DNA of 64,000 bases from Paramarasmius palmivorus. Taxonomy: Eukaryota > Basidiomycota > Agaricomycetes > Agaricales > Marasmiaceae. Under the pieces are notes generated by a model. That model had not been told where the DNA came from and did no database searches. It was given only the letters and a program-made list of their open reading frames with translations. The stretch covers positions 248,001 to 312,000 of the forward strand of contig JAYKXP010000035.1 of assembly GCA_037176845.1 (NCBI GenBank), written 5' to 3'. Every line of letters begins with the position of its first letter. The stretch's first letter is position 1. Below, piece by piece: positions 35,401 to 47,819 of the stretch. Both the position numbers and the translations under genes were made by a program.

Positions 35401-38400
35401 GGCATCAGTGGCACTGGTGGCAGCAGAGACTGAACTAGCCGTGGCTTCGCCTTTACTCTCTCGCAATGACTGCTCCAAAGAAGATATTTCAGCTTCACGT
35501 TCCTTCAAGACGTCCTGGAGTCTCATGATCTCTTTCTCAAGACTTGCCGCTGAGCGTTCATATGGTGAAGACACATTCGTTGCGGATCCATTGAGAGGAA
35601 GAGAGATGGAGAGATTGGGTCGCGAACCCATTCGTTCCCCATTGATCAAAGAAGTGGAGGTAGAATGTGAAGGTGAGTGGGAACTACCTGTTCCGTGGCT
35701 GGAAGAGGAAGTTTTGCGCGAGCGAGCCGAGGAGAGCTCCTGTGAAAGCGATTGCGATTGCGATAGCGACCTAGGGTATCAATTAGCTTGAATTCATGAT
35801 ACTACGTCTATGAAATACTAACCTCGAGTGGAGCGATTCTGTCGAGGCCGCCTGCCTGAAAAAAAGCCGTCTTCCACCGTTGGGGCCAACAGCTGATTCA
35901 CTTCCATCTCTGAGTCGACCACTGCTGGCCATCCTCCTATTGCGAATGTTTGGTCTCTCAGGCGACTTGAGAGAAGGACTCGAGTGAGGACTGAGGTTCC
36001 TTCCGCTGATGACTGGAGAGTCTGGTTCAGTGGTGGCCTCGCTCATGGCATCTGAGGTTCCATTCGTGCTGGCAAGCCTCGCTTCTTGTATTTGGGCCGC
36101 CAGATCGGAAATTTCGCGCAGAGCGTCACGGTACTTGTGTGTCACAGAGTTGAGATCGGCAAGGGTTGCCTGATGCGTTTGTTGGAGGGCAACAAATTGT
36201 TTTTCGACAGACGAGGACGTGGGCGACTTGGGTCGAGAAATATCGGAAGTAGGTGAAGCGGGACGAGAGGATGCACCGGAAGCATCTTCTTTTGTTATAC
36301 CGTTTTGGTGGATCTCCGGAGTAGACGTATCGGGAGCAGTAGTAGGCTCGATTGGACTAGATTGTGAGGTTGACTCTCCATCTTCCTCGGCTTTGAGCTT
36401 CTCCAACTCTTTCTTGCCTCCTCGACACTACCAACGACGTTCCCTAACCGGAGTCGAGTGTCTCCCGCATCTCGACGCTTCTTTTCCCACTCGTTCATTT
36501 TGGCTTCTAGTTCTAGAACTCTCTTTTCCCTTGCCTCCAAGTCCGTACGCCAAGCTTCGCCATCACTAGCCAAGGACTCTAGCCGTCTTTGAAGAATGTT
36601 GACCTCTTCTTGCCGTCTCTCCACATCGCGTTCAAGTCGCTCAACACTTTGCTGAAGACTGATGACGGATTCGTCAGAGCGTGCCAGTCGAGCCTCCAGA
36701 TCGGCAATATACTGCGATTGTTGCGACTCGCTGTCTTTGAAACGCGATAGCTCCCGTTTCAGATCTGTGAGAGAAGATGAAGAGGAAATAGATGACTCGT
36801 CGTACGAGCGCATCTTCTCCTCAAGGTCACGTACATAAGCCTGGTTAAAGTCAGTGTGACTTTATACCCAACAACGGAATGGTGTACTAACCTCAGTAGA
36901 AGCTTCTCTTTCGGTCAGCTTAGCCACTCTACTTCTCAGCTCCTCAACATAGAGCTCCGTCGCAGCATGTCTCTCGACAATCTGCGCCAGTTCTTCTTCC
37001 TTCTCCTCCACCATTTCGTTGGTGTGCCTGAGAGCTGCGCGATTCAAGCTCAACTCTGCCTCCATAGCGCTGATAGTCTTCTCATACTCCTCGATGACCG
37101 GCCCAACAATCTCCTCGTACTTTCCGGTACCAGAAACGGCACCAGTGCCACTTCGATGCTTCTCGCCCAGCTCTCTCCTCAACCTTGTCAGCTCCTCGGT
37201 CCTCTCAACGAACTTCTCCCGAAGGTCTTCGTAGTTGTTCTGCAGCTCCGTCATCTGGGCAAGGACCTTCTTCCCGGCTCCTTCTACGACATCTTCCTTG
37301 TGGCCCTGAGCGTCGGAAAGTGCACTGACGCTTCCACCGGCCTTTATAGTCTTCAATTCCTTCCTCAGGCGAACTACAGTTCCCTGCAACCATTCGACAT
37401 CATCCCAGCCCTCCTCTTTCTCGTTGACGACGGCACGGTTCTTAATATTTCGCGCCCGGTTTGCATACTTGAGCGTGTTGATCGTCTCAGCAGCATTCCA
37501 TTCAGCTGGACTGACGCAAGCGATCATGAGTGTGTGGGCGTTACCGCCGAGCGAGTCTTGTAGTAGACGAGTCAGTTTGGAGTCACGGTATGGGATGTGA
37601 GTTGCTGCTTTGGCACGGGAAGGGTCGCCAAGTGCAGAGATAACGTTTCCGAGAGCGAGCAGACCACTGTTGATGGATATACCCTCTTTTATTCGTTCGC
37701 CAGCGGCAGCTGTTCGCTTGAGCTATAAAAGTAGATGTTAGACATGGATCGAAGATGGTGTACGGGATGGGAAATAGTAAGTCGAGGAACAGATCGAAAT
37801 CACGGGAGAAGAAGAATGTCAAAACAGACATGAATAGTACAACTTACCCTTTCGGATCCGGCCAAATCGACAAAGTGGAATTTGGAAGTAATAGTGACCC
37901 ATTCGCCAGCATCACCTTCGCCAGATCTGTCTCCCAAGTGGCCGAGGGCACTAGATGGACGCAAGCCCCCACCTCTGCCCATGGCTGCTTGGAAGCTAGG
38001 CGTCGCAGGTCTGCCAAATGTAGGTGATGCAACACGGTTGCCCGTGCCGGCCGCAGAGCTTCCAGCATATACTGAACCTGGACGAGCGAGTCGTGAAGGG
38101 GATCGACCTGCCGGAGGTAAAGGGGACGATGAACGAGGGGGTGCTCCTGAGCCAGTGTATTTCTTCTGAATAAGCGTGAGGGAGAATATAGCGTGAGATC
38201 TAGAGGATTGAGCATTCATGTCTGTTTCGTTGGTACGTCGAATCGATGTTCCCTTGCGGATTAAACTAGGAAGATGTAAGTCGTATACCCAAGGGAAGTA
38301 AGTTCCGAAAACACTCACTCCATAACTTCACTGGCATTTTTGACATTAACTTCACGAAGGCCTCCCCAGATGATATGACCATCTTTATCCTCTCTAATCT

Positions 38401-39069
38401 GAACCTCTCTACGGCCGCCTGCGCCGTCGTCCATGCTGAGCAAGTCAATGAGGTCTTCATTGTAAATTTCAATGAATGACCCCTTGAGCGTGAAATTCCA
38501 GGTTCCTGCACGCTCTTCCTTCATTTGTCGGGCTTGAGAAAAGATTGTTGACACTGCGCGAGGTATGATGCCCATGCCGTTGTTAGGATCAGAGGGGTTG
38601 GCATCGAGGTCGATACCAGTCATGGTGAATGTTTTACCACTGCTAGTCTGGCCATAGGCGAGAATGGTGCAGTTAAACCCTTCCAAAAAACGATTCAAGA
38701 GCGGTCGAGCGGTAGAAGTGAAGAGAGCGTGCTGTGTTGTCGACGGGTCGTGAACCTGGTCAAAGGTAAAGTGTTGTTTCTTGCCCGCAGGACCGTTAGC
38801 AGAAGAAGCCGAAGCAGCGGCTGAAGCACCGGCAGCTTGGGGGGTGGAGGTAGTGCCTTCAATAGCCACAGAGGTAGGTGAGGTTGCCTGGATGACCGTC
38901 CTCTGAAATCGAGCTGGGATTGAAGTACTGTCCTGTGTCGTTGGTGGTCTTATTCGCAGCGCTGAATACGTAAAATTTGAGAGAATGCTGCACCAGAACC
39001 TTCAAGATACTCACCAACTTGAACCGAGGTCGTCGCTGAGGACGACGACGACGACGTTGACGGGGCCAT
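32436..39069 (-). CDS. Kinesin-4-like motor protein with very long coiled-coil tail
   Basis: Plus-end microtubule motor, about 2000 residues. ATG at 39069 ([18 protein letters not shown]). Motor domain: '[11 protein letters not shown]', P-loop '[16 protein letters not shown]', switch I '[15 protein letters not shown]', switch II '[11 protein letters not shown]', then '[20 protein letters not shown]' and '[20 protein letters not shown]', typical of kinesin-4 (KIF4/KIF21). An insert of about 90 Gly/Ser/Pro/Arg-rich residues separates switch I from switch II. The tail is almost continuous coiled coil, with a proline-rich patch ('[19 protein letters not shown]') near 33080-33120. It ends at 32436. 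Two frame breaks lie in the tail: TTT at 36410-36412 (one base short) and about 34582-34589 (one base extra). Both resolve by one base. It probably acts in spindle or organelle transport. Confidence 0.88.
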
Positions 39070-40557
39070 CGTGGGCTGCTGCTGAAGCGCTGACTGCGAA
39101 AGTAGTAACCTTGGTAAGTACAAAACTGACGGGTCAACCGCGTGGCCTGACTGCCTTTTTAGGCAAGGCTATCCCTAAAACTTGTTTTTCAACAAAACTA
39201 TGCTGGGAAAAAAGTACAGGCTTATAGGGACACTATATGCGAGCTCGCTCAGAAGCTTAAACCTCTTAAAGTAAGCCTAAATTCTAAAGACTCTCTGCTA
39301 GTTGCGGGATGCAAAAACAGTTTCTGCAACCACAACCCGATGAAGTCCGATCCATCGCAACCGCCTCTTCCCACCCCGCTCGGGAGGGATATCAATCAAA
39401 AAGATGGGACTCAAAGGGACTCAAATGATGGGAAGTTTCAGAGAAGAGTCCTGAATGTTGCCACTGGAATGAACTGGATTACGACTTGCAGCTCACACTG
39501 ATGTACAAGCAGGCAATGCCAGATCCATTATATGCCTCCTTAAACAGTTTGTGCCGCCGGCGTGTCTGATCCTTTGCAAAAGGCCCCTAGATCTCGCAAG
39601 TTTGCATCATTACATTCGCGGTTTTGACTCTGATTAATCACCGAAGCTTCCCAAGTCCAAGGAGTTAGCACTGCTTCCAAGATATGAACATGAATGCACG
39701 CACCTCATATGTATATCTTCATTCATGGCAAGTGCCAGCATGCATCCTTCTTTCACATCCGCGGCTGACACCAGGAGAAATTTCATTATGATATAAGCCT
39801 TCGTATATGAAATCGTGAAGTACATGGAAACGTCTTGGTGGTTAGCATGGAAACGGCCATCAGAAATCAGTCGGCAAGTTGACCGTCCTCGTCCTCCTGA
39901 CTGGACAAAGAACCTGCCTATCTGCATTCGTGCAAGAAGTGGGGATTGAATGAGAAGTTAGAACGGGGAGAATGACGCCTGCATTCCTGGACATAGAATA
40001 CTGAGATGCATGTTCAATGCAAGCAGTCACGGCAAGGCAGTACCGTCAGATGCACACTGTGCAATCTGTCCCGGTATATCTCCCCCAAGTTCGATGTTCA
40101 GATCTGATTATAGAGACGCCTTCAAGTTCAAGGAAGGAAGAGGTTTATGACCTTTTCTCCAGCCAAAGGGAGTCCGAGAAGTCTGAAGGAGAACTAGAGC
40201 CACTAGGATGGTCGACTGCGCAGAACGGAGCCAGCGTGACCAACCACAATAGGCATCCTTCATGCTCGACCCCACCAAGCCAGAACTATGGCGACAATAA
40301 ACTTGGTGGTAGTCCCAGATCAGGAAGAGAGGCGGATGTGACCATGTATTCTGAGGGCACAGTATCCTGGTAATGCTGAAGCAATATTGAAACCTGGCAA
40401 GACGCCACGACTGTTGTATTCTTGATATAGCTGGGATTTCGCTCTGCACCCAAGAGGCTTGACGAAAACGAGGCGTGAGGGCGTGTGGTGATGGCGGTGA
40501 AGCGTAAAGTCGAATTGTCGGGATTCGTCCCTCGGCCAAGCTCTCTCAATCACCACC
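39070..40557. other. Intergenic region between divergent kinesin and F-box genes
   Basis: About 1.5 kb. It must contain both promoters. Several 80-140 codon open frames exist on both strands, but none has a domain, signal or consistent splicing. No repeat or RNA gene was recognised. Confidence 0.4.
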
Positions 40558-42384
40558 ATGTATACCAATGGACCTCCGTTTTCTTCGCCATTTACGCACC
40601 TTTTGACAACGAATTATGCCCCCACAAAGCAAGAAACCCAACAAATATACTCAATCCTTGAACAACCCAAGGAGAAATTACACACTCTCAATGATGAGGT
40701 TACCCAGCTACAAGCCTCTCTCGCAAATGCCATTGCACGGCGCGACGCGATGCAGAGGCACATCGAAGCTCACCAAGCCTTATTATCACCGTTCCGACAT
40801 CTGCCAATGGACGTGGTCAGGGAAATATTTGTACATTGTCTCCCAGAACCCTTACCAGTTCGGAGTACATCGGAGGCACCATTGTTGCTCACACTGGTGT
40901 GCAAGTCATGGCGCCAGCTTGCATTGACGACACCTCGTCTTTGGTGTTCACTTCACCTTTTCATACCCAAGCTATTCCAATTATCCGAACTCGAAGCACA
41001 CGTTTCCCTTGTTGATAGGCGTACAGAAGGTGTAGGGCGGTGGTTGGAGAGATCTGGGTCCTTGCCTCTCACGCTTTCTCTCGCCATGTCAGTAGACCGT
41101 ACGTCTCTGACCACGTTGGCGACAGAATCGCCAGATCCGCGACTCAAGCAGTCCAAAACGGCACTAGTAGAGATGTTCATGCGGTTTTCGAGGCGGTGGA
41201 AAGACGTTTATTTCCAGATGCCCTTTGACTACGTTGCTCGGGTCGGCGCTATCGCACCCGAGGAAATACCAAGACTGGAATCATTACGGGTCTACAGCCT
41301 TCTGGACCGAATACCCACAGAACAGGTAGAGAATCCGCATCCCTTGGATAATCTCATGAGCCACGCAACCTCCCTTCGTGCTATCAACATGTTTGGCGAA
41401 TCGCGCAATCCTCTCAATCTACCCATTACATGGTCAAATTTGACAGAAATCGTTCTTCATCCGTCGTACGATCACGAACACTCGTTCATGGCCCCTGGTG
41501 ATGTACTACACATCTTCCGCGAATGTCACCATCGTCTCCAGAAGTGCTCGTTATGGATCCGCATACCCCAGAACAACACCGCAGAAGAATATGCAGGCAT
41601 TCGTCTGGTCTTCCCATTCCTTCGATCGCTACAGCTACGCCTGTTTAAAAGCTGGGAACCCAACGTGCCCGAAGATGGTGGCTTCCTACATGCAGAAGAT
41701 GTTACGCCCTTTCTACAAACCATATCAGCGCCTGCTCTTCTCTCATTGTGTGTCAAGACGGATGACGCTGCACCAATGGAGAACTGCCCATTCTTATCCA
41801 TCTTAGCGCAACCTGGTTGCCAGATCCAAGAACTCCATTCAAATCTCCCCATGTCCGAAAACGCATTCCTCGAATGTCTTGGAGCATCCCCATCTCTCCT
41901 ACGAATAGTCACAACATGCGCATGTTCAGACCCCGATTGGAGACGCGCCACGTACCCCGCAGCACAGAACGCTGTCATCCGTGCTCTGACACCTAGTTGC
42001 ACACAAGACGGGCAGCTACTACCAGGCCTCCTCTGTCCACTTTTGGAACAGGTGTCGTTCACGTATAGTGATCCATCGAATGCTAGTGCATTAATGGATT
42101 TCGTGGTTGCTAGGATGAGGTTGCGGGGGTTGACGACAGCTTCCGGGACCGCACATGTGGCCAAGTTGAGGAAGTTTCATACCACATTCTCTGGCCGTGT
42201 CTCCGATGAGTACAGAGATGCGGTGGAGAGAGCACGTGCGCAGGGGCTGGACATTATTTGGAAGTTCTTCGACCGAGGGAGGAAGCATGGACCAGATAGT
42301 CCTCGTACAGGCCAGATGATCTTCGATGCTATGAAGTGCGGCACTGAAGCCCCTCATACAGTCAATTCATATCATATGTACTAG
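40558..42384 (+). CDS. F-box protein (agaric LRR type)
   Basis: Single-exon protein of 608 residues; the ATG at 40558 opens the frame. The N-terminal 75 residues include a short coiled coil ('LHTLNDEVTQLQASLANAI'), directly followed by an F-box at about residues 78-128 ('LSPFRHLPMDVVREIFVHCL' to 'SWRQLALTTPRLWCSLHL'). The rest is Leu-rich and poorly conserved, in the manner of agaric F-box families that expand strongly in number. F-box proteins recruit targets to SCF ubiquitin ligases through Skp1; the target here is unknown. It is convergent with the minus-strand gene that ends 66 bp downstream. The frame is clean, in contrast to several neighbours. Confidence 0.82.
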   Translation: MYTNGPPFSSPFTHLLTTNYAPTKQETQQIYSILEQPKEKLHTLNDEVTQLQASLANAIARRDAMQRHIEAHQALLSPFRHLPMDVVREIFVHCLPEPLPVRSTSEAPLLLTLVCKSWRQLALTTPRLWCSLHLFIPKLFQLSELEAHVSLVDRRTEGVGRWLERSGSLPLTLSLAMSVDRTSLTTLATESPDPRLKQSKTALVEMFMRFSRRWKDVYFQMPFDYVARVGAIAPEEIPRLESLRVYSLLDRIPTEQVENPHPLDNLMSHATSLRAINMFGESRNPLNLPITWSNLTEIVLHPSYDHEHSFMAPGDVLHIFRECHHRLQKCSLWIRIPQNNTAEEYAGIRLVFPFLRSLQLRLFKSWEPNVPEDGGFLHAEDVTPFLQTISAPALLSLCVKTDDAAPMENCPFLSILAQPGCQIQELHSNLPMSENAFLECLGASPSLLRIVTTCACSDPDWRRATYPAAQNAVIRALTPSCTQDGQLLPGLLCPLLEQVSFTYSDPSNASALMDFVVARMRLRGLTTASGTAHVAKLRKFHTTFSGRVSDEYRDAVERARAQGLDIIWKFFDRGRKHGPDSPRTGQMIFDAMKCGTEAPHTVNSYHMY

Positions 42385-42450
42385 GAAACACATTCATGAA
42401 TAACTATGGAGTCAGCCATGCACTGTATCTCTTCGTTCAATCAGTTCGCA

Positions 42451-43690
42451 CTACAGTGTCAAACTCTGTACAAGACTATTTCGCTGCATGAGCTGCGCTT
42501 CCATTTCCGACCATATCGCGTCCCTTTTCCCCGAGCTGATTGTGAACATGCTATCCAGCATCTCTTCTAGCCAGATGGGACGATTTGCAATGTCACTTCG
42601 GATAATCATCTGCCAACGGTTATACACTGAATCGAGACCTTCCGCTGACATCACGATTGTCAGGCGATCAGCCAGTGGTAGCAGAGATGGTAGGTATTCG
42701 TTTGAACACGGGAAGTTGTACCCTCTATCTCTCTCCAGGCCGACGACTTTGATGTCCTTCGGAAAACGAAGATGGTCGAGTATAAGTTCCATGGTCTCGT
42801 CTCGTACGTCCCAGAAAGACAACAGAAGTTTTTCAAGGCGTCGGTACTGTTGGAAGTTATGGTCGCCAATCAGCTCTCTCGCGGTGTAGTCGCTGATCGC
42901 GAAAAGTCGCATCCGTGTTACACAGGGAAACGGTCCAATGTAGGACGACGTAACTAACACCTGAACTGGCGCCTCTACGTCTCTGACCTTTGGGAAGGAT
43001 AAATGGTGTAAAATTCTCCACAAGCTGGAGATATTTCGGTTACAATGTAGGATGAATGTCGAGATGGATCTGGAACAGAGTTCGGCGAGCTGATGAAGTT
43101 TGGGTATGTCCTCTTCTCGAAGATGATGACACGTATCTTTGTCCATTAATCGACATGGGATTGAAGATTCTTGTGGGCAGGCAGGGTGTTGGGAACTCGA
43201 TGCTATGTTACCAGCGCATCCGAGTCGGATATAAAGGGTTTTGGGAAGGTCTGCTGTGCGAGAGCGGCATCGCAGTGTTTGAAGGAGCAGGTCGAGAGTT
43301 TGTTCTGTGTGTAATGACGAGCTCTTTGTAGAACGTGCTATATAACCTAGGGGATGGGATTAGTAACAACGCCGGGGAGATGGATTTTGAGGATGTTGCT
43401 TACTCTTCCGATATATCTCGGTTGATGGTCAAAAGATGAGTATAGAGGCCCTTCCCCTCCTGCTGTATGACACCTTTGAATATGTCTACTATGAGGCTGT
43501 CGTGCAGCTTTTGTTTCAGTTTATGTTCTAGTCGGACTCGGACAGCTTCGCCGTCGTTATCAACAGTTTTCTTCTCGACCTATAGCGCGTAACGTAATAT
43601 GTCAGCAGCCTGGATCGTTCTCGTGGGTTAAGTTTGTCACTTTACATGTTCCGTAGTAACGGTAGAGTGCTCCGAGTCTTGCGAGTGCAT
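42451..43690 (-). CDS. F-box-type protein without a clear F-box, frame broken once
   Basis: Minus strand, three exons. Exon 1 from ATG 43690 ('MHSQDSEHSTVTTEH') joins by a short intron to 'VEKKTVDNDGEAVRVRLEHK' and on to 'LTINRDISEE'. After a second intron comes 'LYSTFYKELVITHR', a segment like the 'LYREVVI' element of agaric F-box-family proteins. The frame then breaks at the TTT run 43299-43301. With one base less it continues into 'LDLLLQTLRCRSRTADLPKT' and on through the long open frame to the stop at 42451. That part has alternating hydrophobic strands like LRR-type F-box tails. The only long open frame starts at 43146 and covers just the C-terminal 231 residues. Assignment to the F-box family is by resemblance, not a domain hit. 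Confidence 0.55.
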
Positions 43691-43960
43691 AGTAGTTGCA
43701 AAACCAACAGACGCGTGACATGGAGACTATTCGCGCGCCCAGTCCGAGTTAGGAAATTAAACCCACGAGCACGAGGCGTTCACAGCTTGTCGTCCACCCA
43801 CAAGTCCACCAGGCCTCGACCCAGCTGAGTCGAACTCAACTTTGTATCCACCCTAGTGCCACTGTTCTCTGTAGAACCTCGAGGTTAACTTGAACATGTC
43901 TTGAAAGTCGCATCACCCAAAAACGCACTTTTACTTATCTGTATTCACCAGGCATCTATG
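43691..43960. other. Intergenic region upstream of the F-box-type gene
   Basis: About 270 bp. It presumably holds the promoter of the minus-strand gene. Nothing further recognised. Confidence 0.3.
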
Positions 43961-43964
43961 CTAC

Positions 43965-45065
43965 TAGGTGAAACCCGGACCGGTTCTGTTCGAGAATCAC
44001 TGTGGGACTGAGAACTGGTGACAATCACCAGTTTTTCCGGTGATTGTTACTGTTCACCCAGTTAGATAGTAACAAACCAGTACCTAGAAAACTAGTGAAA
44101 ATTCGAGCGTGAGGGTGAACCAGCGAAAAACCAGTGATTCCGTCCCGGGCTGCTGAACGGCGAAATCCGAAGTGTATGGACACACGTGATCCGACTGAGT
44201 CATTTTAGTCTGCTGCATTCCGATGTCGTCCGTTGATCCCTCTTCACCAGCTACCCTGAGCCCCTTCACAGTCACTCAACACCGACTCTCAAGCTCTATT
44301 GTGTTCCTCATCTTTTGCATACATCAAGTCGAAGACTCAAGACACCCTATCATTCTCTGTGGCCTTGGTCTTGTCAATTGTTCCTACTTGCTCGGTGCTC
44401 TGGGTTCTACGGCTAGGCTCACTATGGCTGCTGGTCTCTGATGCATATGATTTTTTTTTAGGTCTGATGCCGAGGTCGTGGTAAGAGTAAGGGGAATGGG
44501 AATGGGATGAGTTGTGTTGGTATTGGTACGTGCCATTACGATTTTCCCCTTCTGTCAACTCACGCATTCTTCTTCAGACTAGATGACGACGAGACCTTGC
44601 AAGGAATACTTTTCTGTTGGCCGTTTGAGTGTTTGGGTCGGGATGCCGAGATATTGTGTGATGTGTGGTAGATATAGCGTACGCAATGCTTTCCCTATGT
44701 ACATACATACAACTGATGTGCTCACAGTTGAACGTATAGCCCAATAAACTGAACCATATTCCGTCATTCACAGATTATATATGGGATCTGGAATACAGTA
44801 GTAGCGAGGTTTTGGTTAGCCGTTTTCACTAGTTTGCAACTAGAGAAACAGGTTAGGAACCGGCTTGAGGACCCAGTGAAAATGGACATATTCCGAGTTA
44901 ATTTCACTGGGTAAATTTCACCGGTTTTACTAGTAATCTTTACGTGTACCTAGTGAAAATATACTGAATAACAGCTTATAATGACTGGGTTTTCGGGTTA
45001 ATCAACCAGTGACATTCACTGGTTTCAAGGTCCACAGTGAATGTATTCTTGTCACTGACCAACCT
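43965..45065. repeat. Suspected foldback/MITE-like element with clustered inverted motifs
   Basis: Both ends of this 1.1 kb stretch carry many copies, in both orientations, of a short motif around CCAGTGAAA / ACTAGTGAAAA. On the left it lies near 44001-44140 and includes a perfect 8-bp hairpin, CAATCACC at 44022-44029 with GGTGATTG at 44039-44046. On the right it lies near 44820-45060 and includes the palindrome CCAGTGACATTCACTGG at 45006-45022. The reverse complement of the right end resembles the left end (CACTGTGGACC versus CACTGTGGGAC). The core (44220-44780) has other composition, with short hydrophobic open frames. No transposase is present, so if mobile it is non-autonomous. Target-site duplications were not identified. 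Confidence 0.45.
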
Positions 45066-45733
45066 CTACTAAAGGCACCGGCACTGCAGATAGGTAGCTG
45101 CGGACCTGGTCTATGTGGGTTTATCTGGTGATTTTACACGGGTTAGCGAGGATGGCTTCCGTTGTAGGCGGAACTGGCCTGTTCTACTCGTACACTCGGC
45201 CACGATACTGCACGAACTGCCTTTCGAAATCCAATCTGTGTTAGCGTGGAGTAATTTGAATTTTGCTGATAGTAAGACGTTTCGCTTATTTCTGGACTCA
45301 ATTCTATCGCTTACAGCGCTACCGTAAAATTTCACCTTTCAACATGGGCGCTGGTCTAGTTCGCCGGCCTCACCGAACACGCCTAATATCGTTCCGTTGA
45401 ACACCGTACCTGAATAATCAAAATCACGGAAGTTGCGAGAATATGAGGATAACTGTAGCTCGCGCCACCGGTTTTGTGGTGATGGTATCGCATATGTTTT
45501 ACTATCCGGGTTCACGCCGGAGTGAAACATCGCTTCACAACTGTATCATGTCTGCAGGTGCGATTTCATCCATTCAAATTCTTGACCATCACATCTTACT
45601 CCTCCTTTGATTTATAGAATTAGCGTGGTCATACATCAACTACCCAAAGTGTGATCCTGTCCTGATTCGTCAAATTGCGATAGCTTTCCGTTATAACAGG
45701 GGGTCTAATCGTTTCCTGTTCTTCGTCGCACCA
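45066..45733. other. Intergenic region, no supported gene
   Basis: About 670 bp upstream of 7TM gene G. Short open frames on both strands have no recognisable content. The part near 45590-45733 is the probable promoter of G. Confidence 0.35.
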
Positions 45734-47308
45734 ATGTCAAGTTCAGTCGCTGCACAGTTAGCTCCTTTATTCACCGTCGAACGGACCATTGTCCTCCCGA
45801 TTTCCACTTTCTCGGCAAGTCTCAGCTAATCTCTCGTCGCACTCTGAGCTGACGTTGAATGTTTGTTTGGATGCTTAGGCTGTATTCTTCATCTATGGTA
45901 TGTCCAAGTCCTGGTCCATATTTTCCTGGATCACATCAGCTGAATAAAACTACTAGGCATCTACGTCCTCCTTTTTGGAACTTACATCTTCATGATGCGA
46001 AGCCGTGGGCAAAGGCTGAACGCTGGTATCACAGCCAATAAACTGTACCCAATACTCACGACGATCCTGTTTCTACTGTCCACAATATTCGTCGTGGTTT
46101 ATATTTTCGACATGGTTCGCTATTCGATACTGGCCTTCAAGACAGTCAAAACCGGAGACTACCAGCCCTTCATCCGGTACTACATACTAGAAGATGTTGG
46201 GGATAAAGCTGTCTAGTAAGAAATCATCCTCCTTTTTGCAACTTGAAATACATCTAACTTGACCTTTACTTGTTCAGCGCATTCGAATTACTGATTCCTA
46301 TTCTTATCAAGTACGTATATTTGATGGCTCATTCGAATGCGAAAGCTGACGTGCAGACAGTATCGCAGCGGATTGGATGCTTGTAGGTGCCCTGTTGTTA
46401 CACCTGGGTAAAGCCTGACCAAACCTCCAACTATCCCAGGTTCATCGGTGCTACACAATTTGGGGCTTCAACAAACGAATTGGCGTACCTTTGGTACTAG
46501 CTGCAGTGATCATAAACGGTACCTACCTTCCCTTCGTCTTTGACCATCTCCTTTCATTGACCATACGATGATCAGCTGTGGGGCTGGCTGGCATTCATCA
46601 TAATCTTAGTCAGTTTCGGCGACTCCACATCGAGACGCTTGTATGCTCAGGGTGCCAAAGTCAAGTTCGCGAACAGTGTCGCTAGTGCTGCATTCAATTC
46701 GATCTTGACACTTCTTACTGGTATGTCTTCGGTCTTTCGGCTCTCCTTTCTCTCTGTGCTAAGCTTGGATATATACAGCGGGGCGCATTTGGTGGATCCA
46801 TCGACAAGTTCGTGCCCACGGTGTCCATACAACCGATAGATTCGTCCAATCTACCTATAGGATTATGTACGTGTTACACGTTAGCATTCACGCCTCTCAT
46901 CTTTGACATCCAGTGCAGATTAGAATCAGGAATCTTGTACCCGCTATGCCAAATCATTGCTCAGATCAAAAGCAACACTACGAGCACAACTACGAATCCC
47001 TTCGATTTTGCTCCAATCGTCACATTGAGTGGTGTGAGTACCCTATGTCTTAATATGTCGAACCCTGATACTAATCAACACTTGTAACATAGGGAATAGC
47101 ACCTACGCTTATCATGGTACGCGCGAAATTCGGGAAGAATACCGAGAGCTTGCAAATGGGAGAGGTTATCTCTGATATTCGCTTTGACGATCAACCGAGA
47201 GCTGCTACGACGACAACCACCGGCACGCAAATGCAATCCGTTAACGTTGCGCTAACGGACGTTGTAGCTGAACCCCGGGAGGAGGAGCGAAAGGTGTCCG
47301 AAGTTTAA
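45734..47308 (+). CDS. Uncharacterised 7TM membrane protein, copy G
   Basis: Family member of the G/H subgroup, about 330 residues. ATG 45734 gives 'MSSSVAAQLAPLFTVERTIV' and exon 1 ends 'PISTFS' at a GCAAGT donor (GC-AG intron). Then 'AVFFIYG', 'IYVLLFGTYIFMMRSRGQR', TM2 'LYPILTTILFLLSTIFVVV', 'SIAADWML', 'VHRCYTIWGFNKRIGVPLV', a TM4-5 exon ending 'NSILTLLT|AGRIWWIHRQ', 'LESGILYPLCQIIAQI' and 'GIAPTLIMVRAKFGKN'. The cytosolic tail ends 'EERKVSEV' at 47308. In the TM4-5 exon the GGGG at 46580-46583 breaks the frame. With GGG it reads 'GWLAFIIILVSFGD' and rejoins the family, so either a miscalled run or a recent mutation is present. Same intron plan as copies A-F. Function unknown. Confidence 0.7.
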
Positions 47309-47819
47309 AGTAATGCGATTCATATAGACAAATCATGGGGTGTATTGATAATGTGGTCGGTAGGAGCTACCGGTCACCGACATGTACTGTAGTTGTAGTG
47401 TATATGCCGAGAGGATATCAGGCTTTAATAGACTCAGGTCATGTAATTCTGTGCCTCCGAGGAGCACGGAGCAGTCGAGGTGTCCATGAAAGACATAACC
47501 GAGGAGGTGGTCGCCGCGGCGTACTGACACTGACATGAATAGCTGAAATAGGTCAACGGCTTGATAGCAAACATCTTGCTTGTTGTCCTTCAGCTCTAGG
47601 GCTATTCGACAGGCATATCCCGAGGTCCCCGCGACATTTGTCCCGAACCTTGCAACACAGTATCAGTCCAACCTCTATAAATACACAATAAATGTTCCTA
47701 AGATAACATAGTAATGGTAGATAGAGCAAAGGAGTGCTAGTGTCTGTCGGTGATACCGATCAAGATAACGTTCGACAATTCTTCCCATAAGAGAAAGCTA
47801 CCCACGCCGGAGAGTGAAT
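47309..47819. other. 3' intergenic region between convergent genes
   Basis: About 510 bp between the ends of gene G and the PX-domain gene. No gene or repeat was recognised. AT-rich tracts near 47670-47710 fit polyadenylation regions. Confidence 0.35.
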
